Shown: positions 1 to 6,849 of the stretch, piece by piece
Layout: each line of letters begins with the position of its first letter
Position numbering within the stretch: position 1 is the first letter of the stretch
Assembly (NCBI GenBank): GCA_035651635.1
Contig: DASRFK010000258.1
Coordinates: 1 to 15,883 of the forward strand
Direction of reading: 5' to 3'
Origin: JANXQE01 sp035651635
Lineage (GTDB): Bacteria; Verrucomicrobiota; Verrucomicrobiia; Limisphaerales; UBA8199
DNA length: 15,883 nt
Made by a program: the position numbers and the translations under genes
Notes under the pieces: model-generated
Told to the model about the DNA's origin: nothing
Databases searched by the model: none
What the model saw: only the letters and a program-made list of their open reading frames with translations

Positions 1-85
1 CAAAATGACCAAGTTGCCTGTCGTCCGAACTCCCAGCGGGTAGTATGCCTATGATCATCACCAATGTAGAATTAACGATGACCCC

Positions 86-295
86 TTGCCAAACGATGCG
101 CGACGGTTGGTGGAACACGCGGCTGTTGACGGGTACCACTCCAACCGGCTATCCAGAGGTCAAGTGAGAAAAATGCTGGGCTTTACTTGGTCTCAAACTG
201 GGGAGTTCCTGGCCCATCATAACTGCGAACGGCATTACGATATCGCTGAACTTGAAAAGGAACGGCAGAATTTGGACCGCCTTTCGGGCCATTGA
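86..295 (+). CDS. UPF0175 family small protein (antitoxin-like), possibly with a damaged N-terminus
   Basis: The 69-residue product carries the core of UPF0175: a helix with GYHSNRLSRGQVRKMLGF, then a segment ending HYDIAELEKERQNLDRL. UPF0175 proteins are small, usually DNA-binding, and often serve as antitoxins beside PIN-domain toxins; no PIN gene is visible here. The frame has no ATG, so TTG at 86 is the only reasonable start in it. The family's usual N-terminal strand (a hydrophobic 'VELP'-like stretch) is missing. A peptide starting MIITNVEL is encoded just upstream in another frame (ATG at 51), suggesting a frameshift or decay between about 75 and 88. The family call is fairly firm; functionality is doubtful. 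Confidence 0.6.
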   Translation: MPNDARRLVEHAAVDGYHSNRLSRGQVRKMLGFTWSQTGEFLAHHNCERHYDIAELEKERQNLDRLSGH

Positions 296-326
296 TCGCC
301 GGTCACCCCACGTGGATGTTGACCGT

Positions 327-533
327 ATGAAAAAGAAGCTGGCGCGGAAAAAGCGCGTTTCCAAGAGCGCACCCGATCAGAAACCTCCCGACTTGGGCCG
401 TATGAAAAAGCCGCTGGGTTCGCGCGAGGAATGGTACGATGAAATGCGATTCCGATCTATCAAGGGCCACCGTGTTTTGACGCCTACGATTCATCAGGCT
501 GATATTGCCGAGGAAATGTTCGGGAATGACTAG
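327..533 (+). CDS. Small basic hypothetical protein
   Basis: This 68-residue ORF starts at ATG 327 (MKKKLARKKRVSK), has a lysine/arginine-rich first half, then a more acidic C-terminus ending QADIAEEMFGND. I do not recognise a family. The frame also extends back to an ATG at 252 inside the UPF0175 gene, but that start would overlap it by 44 bases and adds unconvincing sequence. The stop lies 11 bases before the next small ORF on the same strand, so the two may be co-transcribed. No clear Shine-Dalgarno precedes 327. It is probably a real but lineage-specific or mobile-element gene. Confidence 0.4.
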   Translation: MKKKLARKKRVSKSAPDQKPPDLGRMKKPLGSREEWYDEMRFRSIKGHRVLTPTIHQADIAEEMFGND

Positions 534-544
534 CCAGAGGACGC

Positions 545-724
545 ATGAAAGACATTTATCTGAACGACTTCCACAGGGAGCACAGCGAGCGTTTGAAGAA
601 AAATTTGGCGCAGCAGCCGAAGGCATCGCTTGAAGATGCGATGGGGCAGTACGACCGGATCAAGCGCGGGACTTCGCTGCAGAAATCCGAACCGCAGATG
701 GCAGAGCGGGTTATTTCGCGGTAA
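545..724 (+). CDS. Small hypothetical protein, charged and helical
   Basis: This 59-residue ORF begins MKDIYLNDFHREHSERLKK and ends with a TAA at 722-724. An AGAGGA Shine-Dalgarno-like sequence lies at 536-541, close (3 bases) to the ATG. The composition is strongly charged with few hydrophobics, typical of a short helical protein such as an antitoxin, but I recognise no family. It follows the preceding small ORF by 11 bases on the same strand. The existence of the gene is more secure than any function. Confidence 0.4.
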   Translation: MKDIYLNDFHREHSERLKKNLAQQPKASLEDAMGQYDRIKRGTSLQKSEPQMAERVISR

Positions 725-1017
725 ATCGGATCGTCCGGCCTCGGGAAGAGGAAACCCTTCGAACCTGGGTCCAGGCCAGCCACCTCCTGATCGACGCGGC
801 CATTTTCACCAGGAAATGGCAGGACACCGGTTCCTTTATTAGACCAGAGTGACAGCAGTCCCAACAAGTGGAACCGAGGAATTGGGTGATCCTGGCGAGC
901 GACCGCTTCGCATGGGCCCAGCGAGTCCTGCGCAGGCAATTCGCCGGGCAGGTCAAAATGCAGGGTATGGACTGCAAGTATGGCCATACTTGCATGTGTG
1001 CCTTTATAAAGATTTAG
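634..1017 (+). pseudogene. Protein-like reading frame interrupted by a stop, possible gene remnant
   Basis: From about 634 to 1017 one forward frame reads like real protein, for example FAVNRIVRPREEETLRTW, then LLIDAAIFTRKW, and after an in-frame TGA at 850-852 NWVILASDRFAWAQRVLRRQ. It ends at TAG 1015-1017. There is no ATG at its beginning, and its first 91 bases overlap the previous small ORF in another frame. A GTG at 868 could start a 49-residue product from the last part. I read this as a decayed gene, but it may also be chance. The stop abuts the tRNA-like region, consistent with an old element boundary. Confidence 0.25.
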
Positions 1018-1042
1018 GTGGGAGACGTTACAGAATATTGGA

Positions 1043-1129
1043 AGGCGAAGTATGGTACCGTTGGGCGTATAACGGACTTAGGACCACGTGGGGTAACCCT
1101 TGCAGGTTCAAGTCCTGTCTCGCCCACCA
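1043..1129 (+). tRNA. tRNA-Leu(UAG)-like sequence: good 3' half, poor 5' half (degenerate tRNA or att remnant)
   Basis: The 3' portion is textbook tRNA-Leu: loop CTTAGGA with anticodon TAG (1079-1081), a class II variable arm GGGGTAACCC, T-arm GCAGG-TTCAAGT-CCTGT (1102-1118), acceptor strand CTCGCCC (1119-1125), discriminator A and encoded CCA (1127-1129). The 5' half is poor. The 87-base position for base 1 gives AGGCGAA, pairing at only 5 of 7 positions, and the anticodon stem has only two pairs (GG/CC) and appears to lack base 39. Bases 1058-1062 and 1071-1075 instead form a separate hairpin (CCGTT/AACGG). So it is either a decayed tRNA-Leu or the duplicated 3' end (about 1074-1129) left by an element integrated in a tRNA-Leu gene. 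Confidence 0.5.
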
Positions 1130-1131
1130 AC

Positions 1132-1159
1132 AAAAAAGGCGACCCGTTGCCGAGTCGCC
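1132..1159 (-). terminator. Hairpin beside an A/T run, intrinsic terminator read on the minus strand
   Basis: GGCGAC (1138-1143) pairs with GTCGCC (1154-1159) around a 10-base loop, and six A residues precede it at 1132-1137. On the minus strand this is a stem followed directly by TTTTTT, the classic Rho-independent form. On the plus strand, after the tRNA-like gene, it lacks a T-run, so it would be weak there. No minus-strand gene is visible upstream of it. An alternative overlapping stem ACCCG/CGGGT (1142-1146/1159-1163) is also possible. Confidence 0.4.
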
Positions 1160-1755
1160 GGGTGCTTCTAACTCTCAGGAAAGAAACAATTCCAAAGCTA
1201 TATCGGCTGAGAACTTTAAGTCTTCCTTTCGGCTCGGCGGGGGATTGGGACCATGCACGCGTTCGCGCGCAAACCCGTCCGATTTCAGAAACACGCGCGG
1301 CCGGCGATCGCAGGGCCTCCAAAATCCAAACAGCGCTGCGGCTCCTCGAATGAAGCCGAAGCTCAGGTCCGTGAATTTCCTTCCAGCTTGAAGCGAACCC
1401 ATCGTGAAACCAATCCGGCCGAGGGAATGGAGAACAAGCCGGCAATGTTCGACATTCCCTTCGTGCGGCGAAATGTCTATAGTGTTCCCCGTGTGAGACG
1501 AACCTCGTGATTGCACGTGCCGCTCAAAGCTGCCGCAAAATGCCGGTGTTGAAGCGCAAGTGAGAGCCAGGGTGTCCAAAATATGCTCAAGGCTAAAAGG
1601 GTGCCCAACGCCTGGCACGTGGATTCACACGCGCATGACAATGCCGAATGGTCGAGCAATCTCCACCTTTTTGCCGAACACCTCTTCAAATAGGGTACCG
1701 CCCGCGCTACACGAAGGCCAATTTGTTTCAACTTCCGAAAGCTTTGATTTTATTT
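1160..1755. other. Stretch of about 600 bases without a convincing gene
   Basis: No reading frame here shows a recognisable domain or a good start. Long frames on both strands are low-complexity shadows; one minus-strand frame crosses the tRNA-like sequence. The only protein-like piece is a 36-residue ORF at 1583-1693. The last bases before 1756 are AT-rich (CAATTTGTTTCAAC, then TTTGATTTTATTTATG), a likely place for the promoter of the + strand enzyme block, but I cannot assign -35 and -10 boxes with confidence. Confidence 0.5.
1583..1693 (+). CDS. Very small ORF, unrecognised
   Basis: This ATG-started ORF of 36 residues reads MLKAKRVPNAWHVDSH, then NAEWSSNLHLFAEHLFK. The residue mix (W, H, alternating hydrophobics, no low complexity) looks more like true protein than its surroundings. 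No Shine-Dalgarno is evident and an in-frame TGA lies a short way upstream. It could be a tiny gene, or the 3' end of a gene whose upstream part has been lost. I assign no function. Confidence 0.25.
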   Translation: MLKAKRVPNAWHVDSHAHDNAEWSSNLHLFAEHLFK

Positions 1756-2469
1756 ATGAGTAAGCTACGCAGGTGGATAACGCTCTGTTGCGGAACCACA
1801 ATCGCATTGGCGTTTCAAGTCCGTTGTTACGCATCGGACGACACTCCTCGGACTTGGGTGCCTTACTTCACTCCGGCGACCTCGTTGCCAAAGGCCCCTG
1901 ACTCGGAGGGCTTCCTGCAGCGCTGGCTGCTCCTGGAGCCGATCGACAAACCGAACCGCAGCAACGCGGGATTTACCGATTCCTACGTGCGAGCCCATCT
2001 CACGACCAATTATTTCACGGGCCAGTTCACCGTTCTTCCCCGCAACGGCGACAAAGTGACCGTCGGTAATGAGGAACTTGTCTGGCATGCCGTGGACTCC
2101 GCCAATTACGACGTCAAACTGTTTCGCTTCGCTTACGGCTTGAACAAACGAACCTACGGCGTGTTGTTTTGGGCGGTGACAGTGGTTGCCAGCCCGCGAG
2201 AGCTCAAAGGGGTTCGTCTGGCCGTCGGCTCCAACTCGGCCTCGATGTGGTGGCTCAATGGAGAAGAAGCTGTGGACCTTTTCGGAGATCGCCGCATGGT
2301 GGCGGACGATTGCGTCTCCAAACGTGTCACCCTCAAGCAGGGCAAAAATGTCATTCGCGGCGCCGTTATCAATGGTCCGGGGTTAAGTGATTTTTGCGTC
2401 CGGTTCATTGATGAGAAAGGAGAGCCCATCAAGGACCTTACGCTGGAACTTAACAACAGCGGAATTTGA
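1756..2469 (+). CDS. Secreted beta-sandwich (carbohydrate-binding-like) protein, no catalytic domain
   Basis: This 237-residue protein has an N-terminal signal peptide (RRWITLCCGTTIALAF, predicted cleavage near CYA|SDD at about 26). The rest resembles the N-terminal beta-sandwich region found in front of GH43 enzymes in Acidobacteria-type genomes, with ERWLLLEP-type (here QRWLLLEPI), WHAVDS, GVRLAVGSNSASMWWLNGEE and FCVRFIDEKGEP segments. The pattern 'surface WWLNG plus a strand with a conserved GD(R)' is typical of galactose-binding-like or PA14-like folds. No glycosidase catalytic motif is present, so it probably binds substrate or assists the GH43 encoded 2 bases downstream. The start at 1756 was chosen over an upstream in-frame start at 1648 because it places the signal peptide at the N-terminus. 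Confidence 0.6.
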   Translation: MSKLRRWITLCCGTTIALAFQVRCYASDDTPRTWVPYFTPATSLPKAPDSEGFLQRWLLLEPIDKPNRSNAGFTDSYVRAHLTTNYFTGQFTVLPRNGDKVTVGNEELVWHAVDSANYDVKLFRFAYGLNKRTYGVLFWAVTVVASPRELKGVRLAVGSNSASMWWLNGEEAVDLFGDRRMVADDCVSKRVTLKQGKNVIRGAVINGPGLSDFCVRFIDEKGEPIKDLTLELNNSGI

Positions 2470-2471
2470 CC

Positions 2472-4013
2472 ATGAAACGACGACTCTTTTCAACAGCGAT
2501 TCCCGTCCTGCTGGCGCTTTTGCCTTTGAGCGAGGCATGGGCTTTGGATGGCGAACCTTACATCCACGATCCTTCCACGATCATAGAGTGCGACGGCAAG
2601 TTTTATACCTTCGGCACTGGCGGTGGCGGCTTGATTTCCGACGACGGCTGGACTTGGCATAGCGGGGCGGTGCGCCCCGGCGGCGGAGTGGCCCCTGATG
2701 TCATCCGCATTGGCGACCGATACTACATGAGCTACGCAACAGGCGGCGGCGGGTTGGCTGGGGGGCACGCCTCGAAAGTCCATACTATGTGGACCAAGAC
2801 GCTCGACCCGAAGTCTCCTGAGTTCGGATTTAAGGACGACACGATTGTCGCCTCATCTGATGGGGTTGAAGACTGCGACGCCATCGATCCGGCCTTTTTG
2901 CTTGATCCTACCGATGGCCGTTTGTGGTTAAGCTATGGGACTTACTTCGGCTTTATCCGCATCGTCGAGCTTGATCCGAAGACGTGCAAACGCGTGGAAG
3001 GCAACCAACCGGTCAATGTTGCCATTGACTGTGAAGCCACCGATTTGCTCTATCGTGATGGCTGGTATTACCTGTTGGGCACGCACGGAACGTGCTGCGA
3101 CGGCGCTAACTCCACCTACAACCTGCGTGTTGGCCGTTCGAGGAAGGTGGCCGGTCCTTATGTGGACAATATGGGCCAGGATATGCTTGAGGGAGGCGGC
3201 AAGCTGGTGGCGGCTGCCAGTGGTCGATATGTCGGTCTGGGACACTTCGGGCTGCTGGACCTTGGCAATGGTGTGCAAAAGTTCTCCTGTCATTACGAGG
3301 CTGACCTGGACCGAGGCGGGCGCAGCGTGTTGGACATTCGCCCCTTGCTTTGGAAAGACGGATGGCCGGTGGGCGGCGATAATTTCAAAGGCGGCACGTT
3401 TGAAATTCAGTCCGCGCGGAGCGGCTATGCTCTGGAATTGGCGGTGGATTTCGTACGGATGCCGGGACGCCGTGGCGGCTTTGGGGGATTTGGCGGCCCG
3501 GGTAGGGGAGGTCCGGCCGGAGCGAACGCGCCAAACGGCACCAATGGCCTTCCCTCTGGCGGCTTGGGCGTTAATCGCGCCCCGGCTGGACCCGTTACGC
3601 CGATTCCACTCCAGGAACTCGCACAGGTATCGTCAAACTGGCCGGCTGGCAACATCGGCGTCCGCCTGGGCGATTATATGATGCGGCCGCATCAGAAGTG
3701 GGTGATAACCGCGGTCACAAACGCGGGCGGCTATCCGGGCTCGCCTTATTTCACCATTACCATCGAGGGAACAGAGCGCGCGCTGGCCGCAACCGCGGAC
3801 GCCGAGGTGGTCGCTGTTCCGGCTGCCACTGGCGCGCCAGAACAACTGTGGCGAATCGACCAGTTGACCGATGGTGCCTATCGCATCATGCCTAAGACGG
3901 TGCCTAATTCCCGGGGACCTCTGGCCCTAACAGCCGTGGGCGCCAGCACGCCGACATTGGCTGAATTCGACCCTAATAGCGACAAGGCCCGCTGGAATTT
4001 CACCCCGCCTTGA
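2472..4013 (+). CDS. GH43 family glycosidase, endo-1,5-alpha-L-arabinanase-like, with beta-trefoil tail
   Basis: This is a 513-residue secreted enzyme. The signal peptide (VLLALLPLSEAWA) is cleaved near residue 24. The five-bladed GH43 domain (about 26-330) shows all three acidic positions: D33 in YIHDPST (general base), D139 in DAIDPAFL (pKa modulator) and E188 in CEATDLLYRDGWYYL (general acid). The HGTCCDGANSTYN segment is typical of the arabinanase/arabinosidase branch. A glycine/proline-rich linker (about 332-375, RGGFGGFGGPGRGG) leads to a C-terminal ricin-like beta-trefoil with QKWVI and EQLWRI repeats. Family membership is firm; the exact substrate (arabinan versus another arabinoside) is inferred. 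ATG 2472 is preferred to TTG 2466, which overlaps the previous stop. It is part of the + strand block with the GH29. Confidence 0.85.
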   Translation: MKRRLFSTAIPVLLALLPLSEAWALDGEPYIHDPSTIIECDGKFYTFGTGGGGLISDDGWTWHSGAVRPGGGVAPDVIRIGDRYYMSYATGGGGLAGGHASKVHTMWTKTLDPKSPEFGFKDDTIVASSDGVEDCDAIDPAFLLDPTDGRLWLSYGTYFGFIRIVELDPKTCKRVEGNQPVNVAIDCEATDLLYRDGWYYLLGTHGTCCDGANSTYNLRVGRSRKVAGPYVDNMGQDMLEGGGKLVAAASGRYVGLGHFGLLDLGNGVQKFSCHYEADLDRGGRSVLDIRPLLWKDGWPVGGDNFKGGTFEIQSARSGYALELAVDFVRMPGRRGGFGGFGGPGRGGPAGANAPNGTNGLPSGGLGVNRAPAGPVTPIPLQELAQVSSNWPAGNIGVRLGDYMMRPHQKWVITAVTNAGGYPGSPYFTITIEGTERALAATADAEVVAVPAATGAPEQLWRIDQLTDGAYRIMPKTVPNSRGPLALTAVGASTPTLAEFDPNSDKARWNFTPP

Positions 4014-4024
4014 GGAGTTTCTTG

Positions 4025-4444
4025 GTGGTCAGCGTGGACAGCGAAGAAACGGCAGCGGAAAACGATAGCGGCGCCAATGCGATTGATGGCAACTCCGCCA
4101 CCTTCTGGCACACGCGTTGGAAGGCCGATCAGAAACAGCCCCATGAAATTACGGTGGATATGGGCAAAACAAATCACATTGGCGGTTTGACCTATTTGCC
4201 GCGCCAGGACGGATTACTGAACGGTGTAGTCGAGAAATACCGCTTTGAAACAAGCGCCGACGGCGTGAACTGGACGACCAACGTCGCCAACGGCTCGTTT
4301 GGTAATATCCAAAACAATCCGTCGCTCCAGGAAGTCAGCTTTGCTCCGGTGAACGCCCGCTACTTCCGTTTTACTTCCTTGCGGGCGCTCTGGGGAAGCG
4401 GTTGGACGAGTGCAGCTGAAATCTCCGTACTGCCCGCCCTATGA
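4025..4444 (+). CDS. F5/8 type C (discoidin, CBM32-like) carbohydrate-binding module without signal peptide
   Basis: The product is essentially one discoidin-type domain of about 139 residues: VDSEETAAENDSGANAIDG, ATFWHT, HEITVDMG, GLTYLPRQDG, ARYFRFTSL and WTSAAEISV are all family signatures. Such domains bind sugars as C-terminal modules of secreted fucosidases and other glycosidases. This copy has no signal peptide. Starts are TTG 4010 (overlapping the GH43 stop as TTGA), TTG 4022 or GTG 4025; GAGGAG at 4012-4017 is ideally spaced (7 bases) for GTG 4025. Lack of a signal peptide, plus a domain that normally sits on the end of an enzyme, suggests a lost fusion to the GH43 by a frameshift between 3980 and 4011. 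Its stop overlaps the GH29 start. Confidence 0.7.
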   Translation: MVSVDSEETAAENDSGANAIDGNSATFWHTRWKADQKQPHEITVDMGKTNHIGGLTYLPRQDGLLNGVVEKYRFETSADGVNWTTNVANGSFGNIQNNPSLQEVSFAPVNARYFRFTSLRALWGSGWTSAAEISVLPAL

Positions 4445-6804
4445 CGAACGGAGCAACGAAGCAATTCCGGGTTCTCCTGGCGGGAACCCTGTTGACCTTC
4501 TCGACTTGCACGGCGGCCTTCTCTGCCGAAAAGCAGGTGTTCGAGGCGGAAGCCGCCCAATCGCTCCGAGGCGCATCTCGGCTGACCGACAACACTGCCT
4601 CGGGCGGCTATCTGGTCCGTCTTTCCAGCCCCGGCGACGGCGTCAAATTCGTCGGCGTTCCTCCTGCTGGCAAATTAGCGATCCGTTATGCTTCGGTGGA
4701 GGTAGGCACGATCAGTGTCGCGGTCAATGACCAACCGGCGCGCAAGGTGAACGTCCATTCCTCGGGTGCTCTGACCAACTCCTTTCTCCATACCGTCATT
4801 GACGTCTCCATTCCCGCCAACGCCACGTTGACCATCAGCCTCGCTACCAACGATGTCCCAGTGAACATCGATGGGATAGTTGTCGGCGACGGCGACCTGG
4901 GCCTGCCGCCCGATATCTGGAACTTGCCGCCGTTGAAGGTCGCTGAAGGTCCTTATCCAGCTGACTGGAAGGGGTTGGGCCAGCACTACAGCGTGCCGGA
5001 ATGGTGGCGCGATGCTAAGTTCGGCGCCTGGGCCCACTGGGACCCGCAGTCCATGCCGGAGGATGGCGATTGGTATGCGCGCGGCATGTATCAGGAGGGC
5101 AGCCGCCAGTATCGCTACCATACGAACCACTTCGGCTATTTATCCGAATACGGTTACAAGGACATCTGCCACAACTGGGTGATTGACCGGTGGGATCCGA
5201 CTGAGTTGATGAACCTCTACGTCGAAATGGGCGCCCGCTATTTCATGGCGATGGGCGTTCACCATGACAACTTCGACAACTGGGATTCAAAATACCAGCC
5301 ATGGAACTCGGTGAACATCGGTCCGAAAGTGGATGTCGTTGGCACATGGGGAAAATCCGCGCGCGCGCACGGCCTCCGGTTTGGCATTGGCTTCCACAAC
5401 TCTCCACCGCGAACCTGGGGTCAATTCATGCCCGTGCGCTATACCAGCGACAAGCACGGCCCGCAACAGGGCGTGCCTTATGACGCATTGCAAACCATTT
5501 TGGATGGAAAAGGAAAATGGTGGGCAGGCATGGATCCGGTCGACCTTTACGGCCCGATTCACAACAATAAAGATCCGCTGCTCTCGCCCTTTGCCAACCA
5601 GTTCATGTGGCGGGTGGATGACGCGATCACGAAGTATCATCCGGATGTCATTTACTTTGATGAAGCTGCCGGTGAGACGCTGATGGATTTGGGTGTTCGC
5701 ATGGGGCTCGGTTTTCTCGCGCCGCAATTGGTTGCGAATTTCTACAACAAGTCCGTGCAATGGAACCACGGCAAGATGGACGTGGTAATCAACCTCAAAT
5801 GCATTGGCGGAAAATACAACAGCTTCAAAGACCGCGACCTGGTGCCGGTGGTTGAACGCGCTCTGGTCAAAAGCAGCGAGGCGGACATCGAACCAGAAAT
5901 TATGGCCTACTCGTTTCAGACCGAAACCACGATCGCCGACTGGCACTACCGCGCCGGCCAGCGATACCTGGACGCCAAGAAGATTGTCGGATTATTGATG
6001 CAGAACGTTTCGCGCAACGGCACGATGTTGCTCAACCTCACTCAGCACGGACGCGGCGATCTCGACCCGCAGGAGATTGCGATTGCAAAGGACATCGGCG
6101 CCTGGCTCAAAATCAATGGCGAAGCCGTTTATTCCTCGCGTCCGTTTGAAATTTGCCAGGAAAACACGAATGCCGTTTGCTACACGCGCAACAACGGCAA
6201 TGTTTATGCCGCTCTCATGAATTGGACCAATGGCCCGATCACCCTCAAAGCTCTGCGCGCTGGCGGCACGACGCTGGGAACAATTTCCAAAGTCGAAATG
6301 CTCGGCTCGGATGTGCCACTGACGTTTGTCCAGGACGATCAGGGTCTGACGGTCACGCCGAGCGGACCGGTGCAACCGTTGCCAGGCGTCACCAATCAAT
6401 CGTTGGCGTCGGCGTGCCGTGTCCTGTGCATCAGGCACGACAAAGGCCGGTTCAACGACGACGATCCCGGCGCAACTTACGTTGGCTGGATTCGCCGCTG
6501 CAACCTGGGCACCGGCGACTTCAACAACGACCTAACCACCAGCGACACGCCGGGCGCTATGTGGAGTTGCTCCTTTACGGGCAGCGGAGTTTCGGTTGTC
6601 GCTCCGAAAGAAGCCGGAGCCGGGAAGCTCGAGATTCAGATTGACGGCCAAACCCGCGCGACGGCCGACTTGTCCGCGACCGGCGCGCGCCAAGCCCAGC
6701 AAGTAGTGTGTGAAGTGACCGGCCTGACTGCTGGCAAACACACTATTAACCTTGTTGACCGCGGCTCTGGGCCTGTGGCCGTGGATGCGCTGATCATCCG
6801 GTGA
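4441..6804 (+). CDS. GH29 alpha-L-fucosidase with N- and C-terminal accessory domains
   Basis: This is a 787-residue secreted enzyme that releases alpha-linked L-fucose. The signal peptide (VLLAGTLLTFSTCTAAFSA) ends near residue 28. Residues about 32-148 form a CBM35/CBM6-like module (FEAEAAQSLRGAS to VNIDGIVVGDG). The GH29 barrel (about 165-560) shows WWRDAKFGAWAHW, MGVHHDNFDNWDS and DVIYFDEAAGE, where D407 aligns with the family's nucleophile aspartate. A short beta domain and a separate galactose-binding-like tail (about 660-787, ATYVGWIRRC to AVDALIIR) follow. Family members are usually about 450-550 residues, so the extra length is in the flanking domains. The ATG overlaps the upstream stop as ATGA, consistent with translational coupling. 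The acid/base residue I could not assign. Confidence 0.85.
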   Translation: MTNGATKQFRVLLAGTLLTFSTCTAAFSAEKQVFEAEAAQSLRGASRLTDNTASGGYLVRLSSPGDGVKFVGVPPAGKLAIRYASVEVGTISVAVNDQPARKVNVHSSGALTNSFLHTVIDVSIPANATLTISLATNDVPVNIDGIVVGDGDLGLPPDIWNLPPLKVAEGPYPADWKGLGQHYSVPEWWRDAKFGAWAHWDPQSMPEDGDWYARGMYQEGSRQYRYHTNHFGYLSEYGYKDICHNWVIDRWDPTELMNLYVEMGARYFMAMGVHHDNFDNWDSKYQPWNSVNIGPKVDVVGTWGKSARAHGLRFGIGFHNSPPRTWGQFMPVRYTSDKHGPQQGVPYDALQTILDGKGKWWAGMDPVDLYGPIHNNKDPLLSPFANQFMWRVDDAITKYHPDVIYFDEAAGETLMDLGVRMGLGFLAPQLVANFYNKSVQWNHGKMDVVINLKCIGGKYNSFKDRDLVPVVERALVKSSEADIEPEIMAYSFQTETTIADWHYRAGQRYLDAKKIVGLLMQNVSRNGTMLLNLTQHGRGDLDPQEIAIAKDIGAWLKINGEAVYSSRPFEICQENTNAVCYTRNNGNVYAALMNWTNGPITLKALRAGGTTLGTISKVEMLGSDVPLTFVQDDQGLTVTPSGPVQPLPGVTNQSLASACRVLCIRHDKGRFNDDDPGATYVGWIRRCNLGTGDFNNDLTTSDTPGAMWSCSFTGSGVSVVAPKEAGAGKLEIQIDGQTRATADLSATGARQAQQVVCEVTGLTAGKHTINLVDRGSGPVAVDALIIR

Positions 6805-6849
6805 GTCAAAGGGGATCGCGCCCGGCGCATCGTGGAGCCACGCTTCAAG

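Noticed and set aside
1..43. Short forward frame ending TAG at 41-43 (ends VVRTPSG)
   Set aside because: It could be the tail of a gene beginning outside the window, but 13 residues are too few to support a call.
849..1391. Plus-strand frame of 180 residues running through the tRNA-like sequence
   Set aside because: It crosses the tRNA-like region and the terminator hairpin and shows no domain.
1014..1445. Minus-strand frame of 143 residues that contains GETGLEPARVTPRGP
   Set aside because: This peptide is the well-known translation of the antisense of a tRNA-Leu gene, so the frame is an artefact of the tRNA-like sequence.
1175..1618. Minus-strand frame of 147 residues
   Set aside because: Composition is not protein-like over most of its length and no family is recognisable.
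2466..2471. TTG start for the GH43 overlapping the previous stop
   Set aside because: ATG 2472 is 6 bases on and heads a clean signal peptide; TTG adds only two residues.
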